Made by a program: the position numbers and the translations under genes
Notes under the pieces: model-generated
What the model was told of the DNA's origin: nothing
Databases searched by the model: none
The model's input: only the letters and a program-made list of their open reading frames with translations
From: SIG440 sp045648175
Lineage (GTDB): Bacteria > Bacillota > Clostridia > Monoglobales > Monoglobaceae
Length of the DNA: 8,374 bases
Reading direction: 5' to 3'
Assembly: GCA_045648175.1 (NCBI GenBank)
Contig: JAZRNN010000072.1
Location: forward strand, 1 to 8,374
Part shown: positions 1 to 5,767 of the stretch, piece after piece
Position numbering within the stretch: position 1 is the stretch's first letter
How the letters are laid out: the number at the start of each line of letters is the position of its first letter

Positions 1-1322
1 TTGCGACATAGTAGTAGGCAACACTCCACATGATGCGTCCTTGGGAACATATCCACCGGCTGAACTTTTTGGGTTTTATATCCCAAATCTTCAAGGATTC
101 TCAAATCCCGTGCTAAAGTCGACGGCTTGCAGGAAACGTACACAATCCTTTTTGCTCCTGTTCTGGCAACAGTTTTAAGAAGACTTTCCTCGCAACCCTT
201 TCTTGGCGGGTCAAGGATAACAACGTCAGGTCTTTCGCCCTTCAGTTTTGGAGCAACTTCTTCCGCTGTTCCGCAGTAATACTCGGTATTATCAAGCTTA
301 TTTAGCTTAGCATTTTCTTTTGCATTTTCAATCGCCTGAGGAACAACCTCGCAGCCCACAATTTTCTTTGCATCTTTTGCAAGGTACTGACCGATTGTAC
401 CGATTCCGCAATACAAATCCCATACAACCTCACATCCCGTAAGCTGTGCAAACTCTGCTACCTTGTCATACAAAACCTTGGTCTGCGCATTGTTTACCTG
501 ATAGAAAGACAGTGGCGATAGTTTAAAGCTGCAATGCCCAATGCTGTCAATCAAATAATCCTCGCCCCAAAGTGTTCTGAACCTTCTGCCGAGTACGACA
601 TTGGTCTGCTTTTCATTCATATTATGGATAACACCCGAAAGCCCCTCCACCTTTTCGCGAAGAATTTCAACCAACCTTTCACGTTGGGGAACGTTTTCTG
701 TCTTAGTAACAACACATACCATAACTCCTGATTGACCGCATCTGGTGTAAATATGGCGCACACAACCTGAATGATTATCCTCACAATAAGGTTCAATACC
801 GCACTCTATCATCCATTGACGGACAGCAGACAAAACCTGAGAGTTTTCATCACCTTGTATGATACATCTTTCCACATCGATAACCCTGTGGCTGTTTTGC
901 GCATAAATACCGATGCCATCCTTGCTGACAGGAAACTGACCTTTGTTGCGGTAGCCTTTGCAACTTTGGCATCCCAAGGTTTTGGGAACTTCAATTTCAA
1001 TCCTACCAATCCTTTTCAGACAGTCCTCAACATTTTGCCGTTTATATTCAAGCTCCTGAGAATATTCTACATTCCAGAACCGACATCCGCCGCACTTATA
1101 AAAATACTCACACTCGGCTTTAATTCTGTGCGGTGACGGCGATATCACTTCCATCAGCTTGCCATACGCAAACGATTTCATCACCTTAACAATTATAACC
1201 CGCACAATCTCGCCCATAAGCGCATAAGGAACAAACACCGCCATACCATCAGCACGGCCAACACCATCACCCTGATCGGTTGTTCCTGTTATTTCTATTT
1301 CAAAAATATCATTTTTATTCAT
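1..1322 (-). CDS. rlmD: 23S rRNA (uracil-5-)-methyltransferase, RlmD/RlmCD type (3' end cut by window edge)
   Basis: This is a TrmA/RumA-family enzyme that uses S-adenosylmethionine (SAM) to make 5-methyluridine in 23S rRNA. I translated 440 uninterrupted residues by hand; no stop is reached, and family lengths suggest only a few residues are missing. Residues 1-60 look like a TRAM RNA-binding domain. C71-x5-C77-x2-C80 plus C153 match the four [4Fe-4S] ligands of RumA. The SAM motif DLYCGIG is at 302-308, LDPPRKG around D371, and the nucleophile is C398 in YVSCKPSTLARD. The C terminus has the family's THHVE motif. The ATG at 1320-1322 lies inside the end of queG (8-base overlap), with GGGAGG 6 bases upstream, which points to coupled translation. 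In Gram-positives one such enzyme (RlmCD) can modify two uridines, so the exact site (747, 1939 or both) cannot be read from sequence. Confidence 0.95.
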   Translation of the reverse strand, partial: MNKNDIFEIEITGTTDQGDGVGRADGMAVFVPYALMGEIVRVIIVKVMKSFAYGKLMEVISPSPHRIKAECEYFYKCGGCRFWNVEYSQELEYKRQNVEDCLKRIGRIEIEVPKTLGCQSCKGYRNKGQFPVSKDGIGIYAQNSHRVIDVERCIIQGDENSQVLSAVRQWMIECGIEPYCEDNHSGCVRHIYTRCGQSGVMVCVVTKTENVPQRERLVEILREKVEGLSGVIHNMNEKQTNVVLGRRFRTLWGEDYLIDSIGHCSFKLSPLSFYQVNNAQTKVLYDKVAEFAQLTGCEVVWDLYCGIGTIGQYLAKDAKKIVGCEVVPQAIENAKENAKLNKLDNTEYYCGTAEEVAPKLKGERPDVVILDPPRKGCEESLLKTVARTGAKRIVYVSCKPSTLARDLRILEDLGYKTQKVQPVDMFPRTHHVECCLLLCR

Positions 1323-2094
1323 TTATGTCCTCCCGTTGAGAAAACAATATCTTTAAATTTCTTTCAAGCACACCTTTACCGCGCCAGGAAAATGCATATT
1401 TACCAAACTTCTCTTTGAACTCTCGGTTGCTTAACCTCTCAATATCTTCGGGTTTTAAACGGGTTATACGTCTTTCGCAAAACTCAGGCAATGCAGTAGT
1501 TGGCAAATCCTTATTGTGAGGGCAAACCGCCTGACATACATCGCAGCCCCAGCAAAGACCGCTATTTTTCAAAAGTTTCTGTTCGTCAGCAGAAAGTTCT
1601 CCCCTTTTTTGCGAAATATGTGATAGGCATTTGTCAACTTCAAATCCACTCACGTTCAGCGCTCCGCCCGGACAATTTTTACTACAGGCGCCGCAGGCCA
1701 AACAATTTTCAGTCAATGGTCTGTCAGCTTCAATTTTGAGATTGTGCACCACCTGCCCGATAAAAAAATACGAGCCATATTCACGACAAATCAACATTCC
1801 GTTTTTTCCAAAAAAACCAAGCCCCGCATCATATGCCGCTCTGCGATCATCAAGACTTCCCTTATCTGCGTGAACAAAAGTTTCGGTAGCGCCTAAAGAC
1901 TGCAAACAAGCCTCCAGCTTTTTCAGTTTATCCTCTGCTACTCGGTGATAATCAAGTCCACGAGCATACATTGATATATTTCCTTCTTCATCCTTAACAA
2001 AGTAAGGGAACAGCGCAACTACCGCACTATCCGAAAAGCCAATCTTTTGCAAGCCCAAAGCTCTTGCAAATTCACGAATTTTTTCCTTAATCAT
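1315..2094 (-). CDS. queG: Epoxyqueuosine reductase-like iron-sulfur protein, short QueG form
   Basis: QueG is a cobalamin- and [4Fe-4S]-dependent enzyme that reduces epoxyqueuosine to queuosine at tRNA position 34. Family landmarks in these 259 residues are YARGLDYH (43-50), HADKGSLDDR with D77 where the proposed catalytic Asp sits, and GLGFFGKNGMLI (91-102). A double ferredoxin-like cluster follows: C131-x2-C134-x2-C137-x3-C141, then C156 and C184-x2-C187-x3-C191P. A basic tail (RRITRL to NLKIL) resembles the end of the QueG core. Canonical QueG is about 380 residues. This one lacks the C-terminal HEAT-like repeats and has a shortened N terminus, yet the frame is intact, so it is a short family variant rather than a broken gene. 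Its ATG overlaps the recR stop (ATGA) and has no strong ribosome site of its own, which suggests coupling to recR. Whether short forms act on tRNA is inference. Confidence 0.85.
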   Translation of the reverse strand: MIKEKIREFARALGLQKIGFSDSAVVALFPYFVKDEEGNISMYARGLDYHRVAEDKLKKLEACLQSLGATETFVHADKGSLDDRRAAYDAGLGFFGKNGMLICREYGSYFFIGQVVHNLKIEADRPLTENCLACGACSKNCPGGALNVSGFEVDKCLSHISQKRGELSADEQKLLKNSGLCWGCDVCQAVCPHNKDLPTTALPEFCERRITRLKPEDIERLSNREFKEKFGKYAFSWRGKGVLERNLKILFSQREDINE

Positions 2095-2690
2095 AACTCA
2101 ATACGCCATTGCAGCGCCCTTGCCAAAGTTATCTCGTCGGCATATTCAAGCTCGCCGCCCACAGGCACACCGTGAGCAATCCTTGTAACCTTTACCCCAA
2201 AAGGCTTTATCAGCTTTGAAATGTACATTGCTGTTGTTTCGCCCTCTAAATTAGGATTGGTTGCCATAATAACTTCACTGACCTCGCCCGATGCAATTCG
2301 GGTCATCAATTCTTTTATGCGTATATCTTCGGGCCCCACATTATCCATAGGCGAAATCGCCCCGTGAAGAACGTGATATGTGCCCTTGAATTCATTTGTC
2401 TTTTCCATCTGGATTACATCACGGGGATTTTCAACAACGCAAATAATTCCCTTATCACGGGCAGGACTGCTGCAAAGCGAACATTCATCACGGTCGGAAA
2501 AGTTTTGACACACCTTGCAATAGGTAATCTTTTTCTTTGCATCAACAATAGCATTTGCAAAACGATTAGCTTTCTCGTCAGGCATATTCAGTACATGATA
2601 CGCAAGTCGCTGTGCAGTTTTGTTGCCGATACCCGGCAATTTTTGAAATTCGTCTATAAGATTTTGAAGCGGTGAAACATAATAATCCAT
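2091..2690 (-). CDS. recR: Recombination mediator protein RecR
   Basis: RecR acts in RecFOR-dependent loading of RecA at single-stranded gaps and in recombinational repair. The 199 residues match the family length of about 200. A helix-hairpin-helix lies around residues 11-30 (LPGIG). A zinc finger follows with C58-x2-C61 and C70-x2-C73. A Toprim domain spans about 81-175 (GIICVVENPRDV to TRIAHG), and GVPVGGELEYAD at 174-185 is the family's C-terminal signature. The frame is open further upstream to an ATG at 2789. I chose the ATG at 2688-2690 because it gives the standard N terminus (MDYYVSPLQNLI), has GGAAAGGA 7 bases upstream, and avoids translating through the hairpin at 2732-2763. The stop overlaps the queG start by 4 bases. 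The usual dnaX and ybaB neighbours are absent; metK lies upstream instead. Confidence 0.97.
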   Translation of the reverse strand: MDYYVSPLQNLIDEFQKLPGIGNKTAQRLAYHVLNMPDEKANRFANAIVDAKKKITYCKVCQNFSDRDECSLCSSPARDKGIICVVENPRDVIQMEKTNEFKGTYHVLHGAISPMDNVGPEDIRIKELMTRIASGEVSEVIMATNPNLEGETTAMYISKLIKPFGVKVTRIAHGVPVGGELEYADEITLARALQWRIEL

Positions 2691-2697
2691 TTTGCAA

Positions 2698-2705
2698 TCC
2701 TTTCC
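2698..2705 (-). promoter_or_regulatory. Ribosome binding site fixing the recR start
   Basis: The minus strand reads GGAAAGGA, 7 bases before the ATG at 2690. It supports the 199-residue RecR over the longer frame beginning at 2789. Confidence 0.75.
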
Positions 2706-2731
2706 GTGGAACACTCTTCCTCTTTTAAAGC

Positions 2732-2763
2732 AAAAGACCTGCCGGGGATTTGACAGATCTTTT
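2732..2763 (-). terminator. Terminator-like hairpin between metK and recR
   Basis: On the minus strand, AAAAGATCTGTC pairs with GGCAGGTCTTTT as a 12-pair stem (two G-U wobbles) around an 8-base loop. The outer A and T runs act as A-tract and U-tract, followed by GCTTT. It lies 43 bases after the metK stop. A Rho-independent terminator or partial attenuator for metK is the likely role. The U-tract is short, so some read-through into recR is plausible, and no clear separate recR promoter was found. Confidence 0.5.
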
Positions 2764-2806
2764 ATATTGTATAATTCCATTTCTGCCATGCTGTGCAGCA
2801 GAATGT

Positions 2807-3967
2807 TTACAAGCCTGCCATTTCCTTAAGAACGCCTGCCTTGTCGGTTGCCTCCCAGGGAAGGTCAACATCAGTGCGTCCGAAATGTCCGTAAGCCGCA
2901 GTCTGCTTGTAAATTGGTCTTCTGAGATTAAGAGTATTGATAATTCCGCTTGGTGTAAGGTCAAACACCTTTCCAACAAGCTCTGAAATCTTTTCTTCAC
3001 TAATTTTGCCTGTGCCAAATGTATCAATTCTGAGCGATACAGGCTCTGCAACGCCGATTGAATATGCAAGCTGAACTTCGCATGATTTTGCAAGCCCAGC
3101 CGCAACAACATTCTTGGCAACATATCTTGCCGCATACGCCGCCGAGCGGTCAACCTTTGTGGGGTCCTTGCCCGAGAACGCACCACCGCCGTGACGAGCG
3201 TAACCACCATAGGTGTCAACAATAATCTTTCTGCCGGTGTGACCTGAATCGCCCTGAGGTCCGCCGATAACAAATCTGCCGGTTGGATTAATATAAATCT
3301 TGGTATCTTCGTCCATCAGTTCTACCGGAACTGTTGCACGAATAACCTGTTTTTCGATATCAGCACGAAGGTCAGCCATTTCAACCTTTTCGTCATGCTG
3401 GCTTGATACAACCACAGCGTCAATTCTCTTGACAGTTCCGTCCTCGTTGTATTCGACTGTAACCTGAGTCTTTCCATCAGGTCTGAGATATGGGAGAATT
3501 CCGCTCTTTCTTACCTCGGTAAGGCGACTTGCCATTTTATGAGCAAGGTCAATTGCCATAGGCATAAAGCTCGCTGTCTCGTCACAGGCAAAGCCAAACA
3601 TCATACCCTGGTCGCCCGCGCCATGGCCTTCGCCGTTGTCGTCAACACCCATCGCAATGTCGCTTGACTGCTTGTCAAGAGCACAGATAACACCACAAGT
3701 GTCACAGTCAAAGCCATATTTCGCACGGTCATATCCCACTTCGCGAACAGTTTCTCTGACAATCTCCTGCACGTCGATATTTGCGGTTGTACTGATTTCA
3801 CCAACCACAACCACAAGTCCTGTAGTAACGGTAACCTCGCAGGCAACACGCGCCTGAGGGTCAATTGCATAAATCGCATCAAGCACCGCATCAGAAATCA
3901 AATCAGAAATTTTATCGGGATGTCCCTCGGTAACCGATTCGGATGTAAACAGTTTCTTGTAACTCAT
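2807..3967 (-). CDS. metK: S-adenosylmethionine synthetase (methionine adenosyltransferase)
   Basis: MetK makes SAM from methionine and ATP in the cytosol, working as a dimer or tetramer with Mg and K ions. The 386 residues match the usual 380-400. Key features are the N-terminal EGHPDK (H16 and D18 at the ATP/metal site), the first family signature GAGDQG at 116-121, and the phosphate-binding loop GGGAFSGKD at 260-268 followed by PTKVDRSAAY. The start has AGGAGG at 3975-3980, 7 bases upstream. A near-perfect sigma-A promoter lies about 70-95 bases upstream. The predicted leader is only about 60 bases and has no S-box (SAM-I) architecture. SAM made here is the cofactor of RlmD downstream, but the link is probably incidental. 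Confidence 0.98.
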   Translation of the reverse strand: MSYKKLFTSESVTEGHPDKISDLISDAVLDAIYAIDPQARVACEVTVTTGLVVVVGEISTTANIDVQEIVRETVREVGYDRAKYGFDCDTCGVICALDKQSSDIAMGVDDNGEGHGAGDQGMMFGFACDETASFMPMAIDLAHKMASRLTEVRKSGILPYLRPDGKTQVTVEYNEDGTVKRIDAVVVSSQHDEKVEMADLRADIEKQVIRATVPVELMDEDTKIYINPTGRFVIGGPQGDSGHTGRKIIVDTYGGYARHGGGAFSGKDPTKVDRSAAYAARYVAKNVVAAGLAKSCEVQLAYSIGVAEPVSLRIDTFGTGKISEEKISELVGKVFDLTPSGIINTLNLRRPIYKQTAAYGHFGRTDVDLPWEATDKAGVLKEMAGL

Positions 3968-3986
3968 TTTTCTTCCTCCTGTATTT

Positions 3987-4005
3987 TAAGCCTTTAACAA
4001 GCTTA
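3987..4005 (-). other. Small hairpin in the metK leader, next to the ribosome site
   Basis: On the minus strand TAAGCTT pairs with AGGCTTA (7 pairs, one wobble) around GTTAA. It sits 6 bases upstream of the AGGAGG of metK. It is too small to be a known SAM riboswitch class that I can recognise. It might affect translation or be chance in AT-rich DNA. Confidence 0.3.
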
Positions 4006-4032
4006 CACAATTCACCTATTTTACTAAATAAC

Positions 4033-4061
4033 ATTATACCCCTTTTTTTGCACGCTGTCAA
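4033..4061 (-). promoter_or_regulatory. Consensus sigma-A promoter of metK
   Basis: On the minus strand there is a perfect TTGACA (-35, 4056-4061), a 17-base spacer (4039-4055) and a perfect TATAAT (-10, 4033-4038). Transcription should begin near 4026, giving a leader of roughly 60 bases. This is about as strong as a housekeeping promoter can look. Confidence 0.92.
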
Positions 4062-4113
4062 CCACAAAACTCTTTATATTTCAATGAAATAGCGGTTTCT
4101 TTGCCGGAATAAC

Positions 4114-4142
4114 TTGACATATTGGAAAAAAAGTCTTAAAAT
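4114..4142 (+). promoter_or_regulatory. Sigma-A promoter of the ECF transporter gene
   Basis: TTGACA (4114-4119), a 17-base spacer and TAAAAT (4137-4142) form a near-consensus promoter. Transcription should begin near 4149, about 27 bases before the ATG at 4176, which leaves no room for a riboswitch. It faces away from the metK promoter; the two -35 boxes are 52 bases apart. Confidence 0.85.
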
Positions 4143-4175
4143 GATATTAATAAAAATACATAAGGAGAAATAGAA

Positions 4176-4715
4176 ATGAAAAAGACTTTTAACACCAAAG
4201 ATATGGTAATTACCGCACTGCTTATTGCACTTGGCATTATGATTCCCACTATGTTCAGTGGACTTCGTGTATATATTCCGCCGTTTTCAGCCACACTTAC
4301 AGCACATGTTCCTGTCTTTATTGCTATGTTTATATCGCCGATATCTGCGATTTTTACAAGCCTTGGTACAACAATCGGCTTTATCTTTGCGGGTCTTGAC
4401 CCCGCCGTTACCGCCCGTGCCTTTTCACACATTATCTTTGCAGTTGTTGGCGCATATATGATTAAGAAAAATTGCAGCATTGTCCTTGTTGGTGCAACTA
4501 CTATGTTTCTTCATGCAATCTTTGAGGCTCTTGTTTCATTACTTTTCTTAAGCACCGGCTGGTCGGTATCAAACGGAAATATGTTATATATCGCATTTTA
4601 TGTTACCGGTGTAGGAACACTTATCCACCACATTATTGACTATATAATCGCTATTATCCTTGTTAAAGCACTTGCTAAAACAAAAGCTTTGAAAAAAACA
4701 CCAAAACTGTTTTAA
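4176..4715 (+). CDS. ECF transporter S component, probably niacin-type (NiaX-like)
   Basis: S components are the substrate-binding membrane subunits of energy-coupling factor vitamin importers; they borrow a shared T subunit and two ATPases encoded elsewhere. This 179-residue protein is mostly hydrophobic, with about six membrane segments (roughly 10-28, 38-55, 57-74, 82-97, 102-126, 145-168) and a basic C terminus. The stretch HVPVFIAMFISP (44-55), the following GTTIGF and FAGL, and RAFSHIIFA (81-89) recall the NiaX niacin transporter group from memory. Substrate is therefore a family-level inference. No energising subunits are in the window. AAGGAG at 4162-4167 is 8 bases before the start. 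The gene may share a transcript with the flavin/rubredoxin gene 92 bases downstream, since only a hairpin without a clear U-tract separates them. Confidence 0.82.
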   Translation: MKKTFNTKDMVITALLIALGIMIPTMFSGLRVYIPPFSATLTAHVPVFIAMFISPISAIFTSLGTTIGFIFAGLDPAVTARAFSHIIFAVVGAYMIKKNCSIVLVGATTMFLHAIFEALVSLLFLSTGWSVSNGNMLYIAFYVTGVGTLIHHIIDYIIAIILVKALAKTKALKKTPKLF

Positions 4716-4749
4716 TTTATTATCTTTTTGCATAAAATAAATAAACACT

Positions 4750-4779
4750 ACAGGGGCAGACGGTCACGACTGTCCTTGT
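4750..4779 (+). repeat. Imperfect palindrome between the transporter and rubredoxin genes
   Basis: ACAGGGGCAG (4750-4759) pairs with CTGTCCTTGT (4770-4779) over 10 positions with two G-U pairs; two more pairs may form in the loop. The flanking ATAAAT and ATTTAT could extend it across an internal loop. There is no proper T run, so it is a poor terminator. Its shape recalls the short GGGGC...GCCCC intergenic palindromes of many Clostridia, but whether it is repeated in this genome cannot be seen here. Confidence 0.4.
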
Positions 4780-4807
4780 ATTTATCCCAAATAAGGAGAT
4801 TATATTT

Positions 4808-5416
4808 ATGAACATAGATAATTCGGCATTATTCAAAATCGGTTATGGGCTGTATGTTGTCACGTCTTTTGATGGCAACCATCACAACGGTCTGATTGTC
4901 AACACGGTTACACAGCTTACCAACACTCCCAATCGCGTTGCCGTAACAATTAACAAGGCAAACTATTCGCACGACGTAATAAAATCTGCAGGAGCGATGA
5001 ATGTTTGCTGTCTGTCGGTTGAGGCTCCTTTTTCTGTGTTTCAGAACTTTGGTTTTAAAAGCGGAAGGGATACTGACAAATTTGAAGATGTGCCGTTTTG
5101 GACATCCGAAAACGGTCTTGCCGTACCTTCACAGTATGTTAATGCCTTTATCTCGTTAAAGGTTGAACAATATATTGATTTTGACACCCACGGAATGTTT
5201 GTGTGTACGCTTACTGAGGCTAAAAATATTGTAGATAAAGAAACTATGACATACACCTATTATCAGGATAATGTCAAACCAAAGCAACAGCCCCAAAAGA
5301 AAAAAGGGTATGTCTGTAAAATCTGCGGATATGTATACGAGGGCGAAACTCTGCCCGAAGATTTTGTTTGTCCCATTTGCAAGCACGGAGCAAGTGATTT
5401 TGAAGAAATTAAATAG
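4808..5416 (+). CDS. Flavin reductase-like domain fused to a short rubredoxin (high-molecular-weight rubredoxin type)
   Basis: Residues 1 to about 153 resemble FMN-binding flavin reductase/flavoredoxin proteins (LFKIGYGLYVVTS, NGLIVNTVTQLT, RVAVTINKANYSHD). A lysine- and glutamine-rich linker (about 156-166) joins them to a rubredoxin at 167-202. The rubredoxin ligates one iron through C170-x2-C173 and C188-x2-C191. Only 14 residues separate the two Cys pairs, far fewer than in classical rubredoxin, so it is the short form also found at the ends of rubrerythrin-like proteins. The layout matches the Hrb protein of acetogens, a cytosolic electron carrier that passes electrons from NAD(P)H to flavodiiron or rubrerythrin partners in oxygen and peroxide defence. 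That role is inferred. AAGGAG at 4793-4798 lies 9 bases before the ATG. No electron-transfer partner is encoded nearby. Confidence 0.9.
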   Translation: MNIDNSALFKIGYGLYVVTSFDGNHHNGLIVNTVTQLTNTPNRVAVTINKANYSHDVIKSAGAMNVCCLSVEAPFSVFQNFGFKSGRDTDKFEDVPFWTSENGLAVPSQYVNAFISLKVEQYIDFDTHGMFVCTLTEAKNIVDKETMTYTYYQDNVKPKQQPQKKKGYVCKICGYVYEGETLPEDFVCPICKHGASDFEEIK

Positions 5417-5438
5417 TTAAAGATTTTAAATATATCAT

Positions 5439-5474
5439 TGCGATATCCCACATATGCGGGGATATCGCATTTTT
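5439..5474 (+). terminator. Rho-independent terminator of the flavin/rubredoxin gene
   Basis: TGCGATATCCC (5439-5449) pairs perfectly with GGGATATCGCA (5459-5469) around a 9-base loop, followed by five T. It begins 22 bases after the stop codon. The opposite strand has no U-rich tail, so it acts on plus-strand transcripts. Confidence 0.9.
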
Positions 5475-5483
5475 GTATAACAA

Positions 5484-5513
5484 AAAAGAAGCAGGCATAT
5501 GCCTGCTTCTTTT
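5484..5513 (-). terminator. Bidirectional palindromic terminator closing the minus-strand cluster
   Basis: AAAAGAAGCAGGC (5484-5496) and GCCTGCTTCTTTT (5501-5513) form a perfect 13-pair stem around ATAT. The minus-strand tail carries six T, so it best serves the operon ending at 5532, 18 bases away. It can also back up the plus-strand terminator just before it. Confidence 0.9.
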
Positions 5514-5531
5514 ATATAATTCATTATTGAA

Positions 5532-5726
5532 TTACCATGTGTAGTTACTGCCGTTATATTCAACACCCTTAACAGTAGCACCATACTTGTTAGCAACTGC
5601 ATTATTAAATGTGTCAGCATCGAATTTTGCAGTAGTTGCATCAATAACTGTAACGCTTGTTGTGATAACATCTTCAGCAGTGAACCCTGTAAGTTCAACT
5701 ACAGGAGCTTCATAAAACTTTTTCAT
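5532..5726 (-). CDS. Small 64-residue protein with a leader-like conserved N terminus, function unknown
   Basis: I do not know its function. The N terminus MKKFYEAPVVELTGFTAEDV, continuing ITTS, resembles the KxYExPxVExxxFxxEDVI(T/A)xS pattern I recall from many short hypothetical proteins of gut Clostridia, where the start is conserved and the rest varies. It has no signal peptide, membrane segment or Cys. The remainder is rich in A, V, T, N and Y and ends in NYTW. An ATG at 5732 would add two residues. I prefer 5726 because AAAGGTGG (5736-5743) is 9 bases from it and only 3 from the other. It is the last gene of the dockerin/cohesin cluster, 41 bases after its neighbour, and is followed directly by a strong terminator. 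A peptide-precursor role or an export signal different from Sec is speculation. Confidence 0.7.
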   Translation of the reverse strand: MKKFYEAPVVELTGFTAEDVITTSVTVIDATTAKFDADTFNNAVANKYGATVKGVEYNGSNYTW

Positions 5727-5735
5727 TATCATTTT

Positions 5736-5743
5736 CCACCTTT
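5736..5743 (-). promoter_or_regulatory. Ribosome binding site of the 64-residue protein
   Basis: The minus strand reads AAAGGTGG. The spacing is 9 bases to the ATG at 5726 and 3 bases to the ATG at 5732, which favours the inner start. Confidence 0.6.
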
Positions 5744-5767
5744 CTGATTAAATACAATCCAAAAATA

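Noticed and set aside
771..1136. 121-residue plus-strand frame
   Set aside because: It lies antisense within the intact rlmD frame and has no recognisable protein features.
1315..2094. queG as a pseudogene because of its short length
   Set aside because: The frame is intact, all cluster cysteines are present, and it ends in the conserved tail just after the core; short forms are a plausible family variant.
2691..2789. Longer recR start adding 33 residues
   Set aside because: The extension has no family similarity, runs through the hairpin at 2732-2763, and the inner ATG has a good ribosome site and the standard RecR N terminus.
2725..3273. 182-residue minus-strand frame in a different frame over the metK end
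   Set aside because: metK is unmistakable here; the alternative has no domain and no ribosome site.
3601..3891. 96-residue minus-strand frame within metK
   Set aside because: It is a shifted frame of the conserved metK sequence with a low-complexity hydrophobic product.
3968..4175. SAM or niacin riboswitch between the divergent genes
   Set aside because: Both predicted leaders are too short (about 60 and 27 bases) and no known riboswitch core was recognised.
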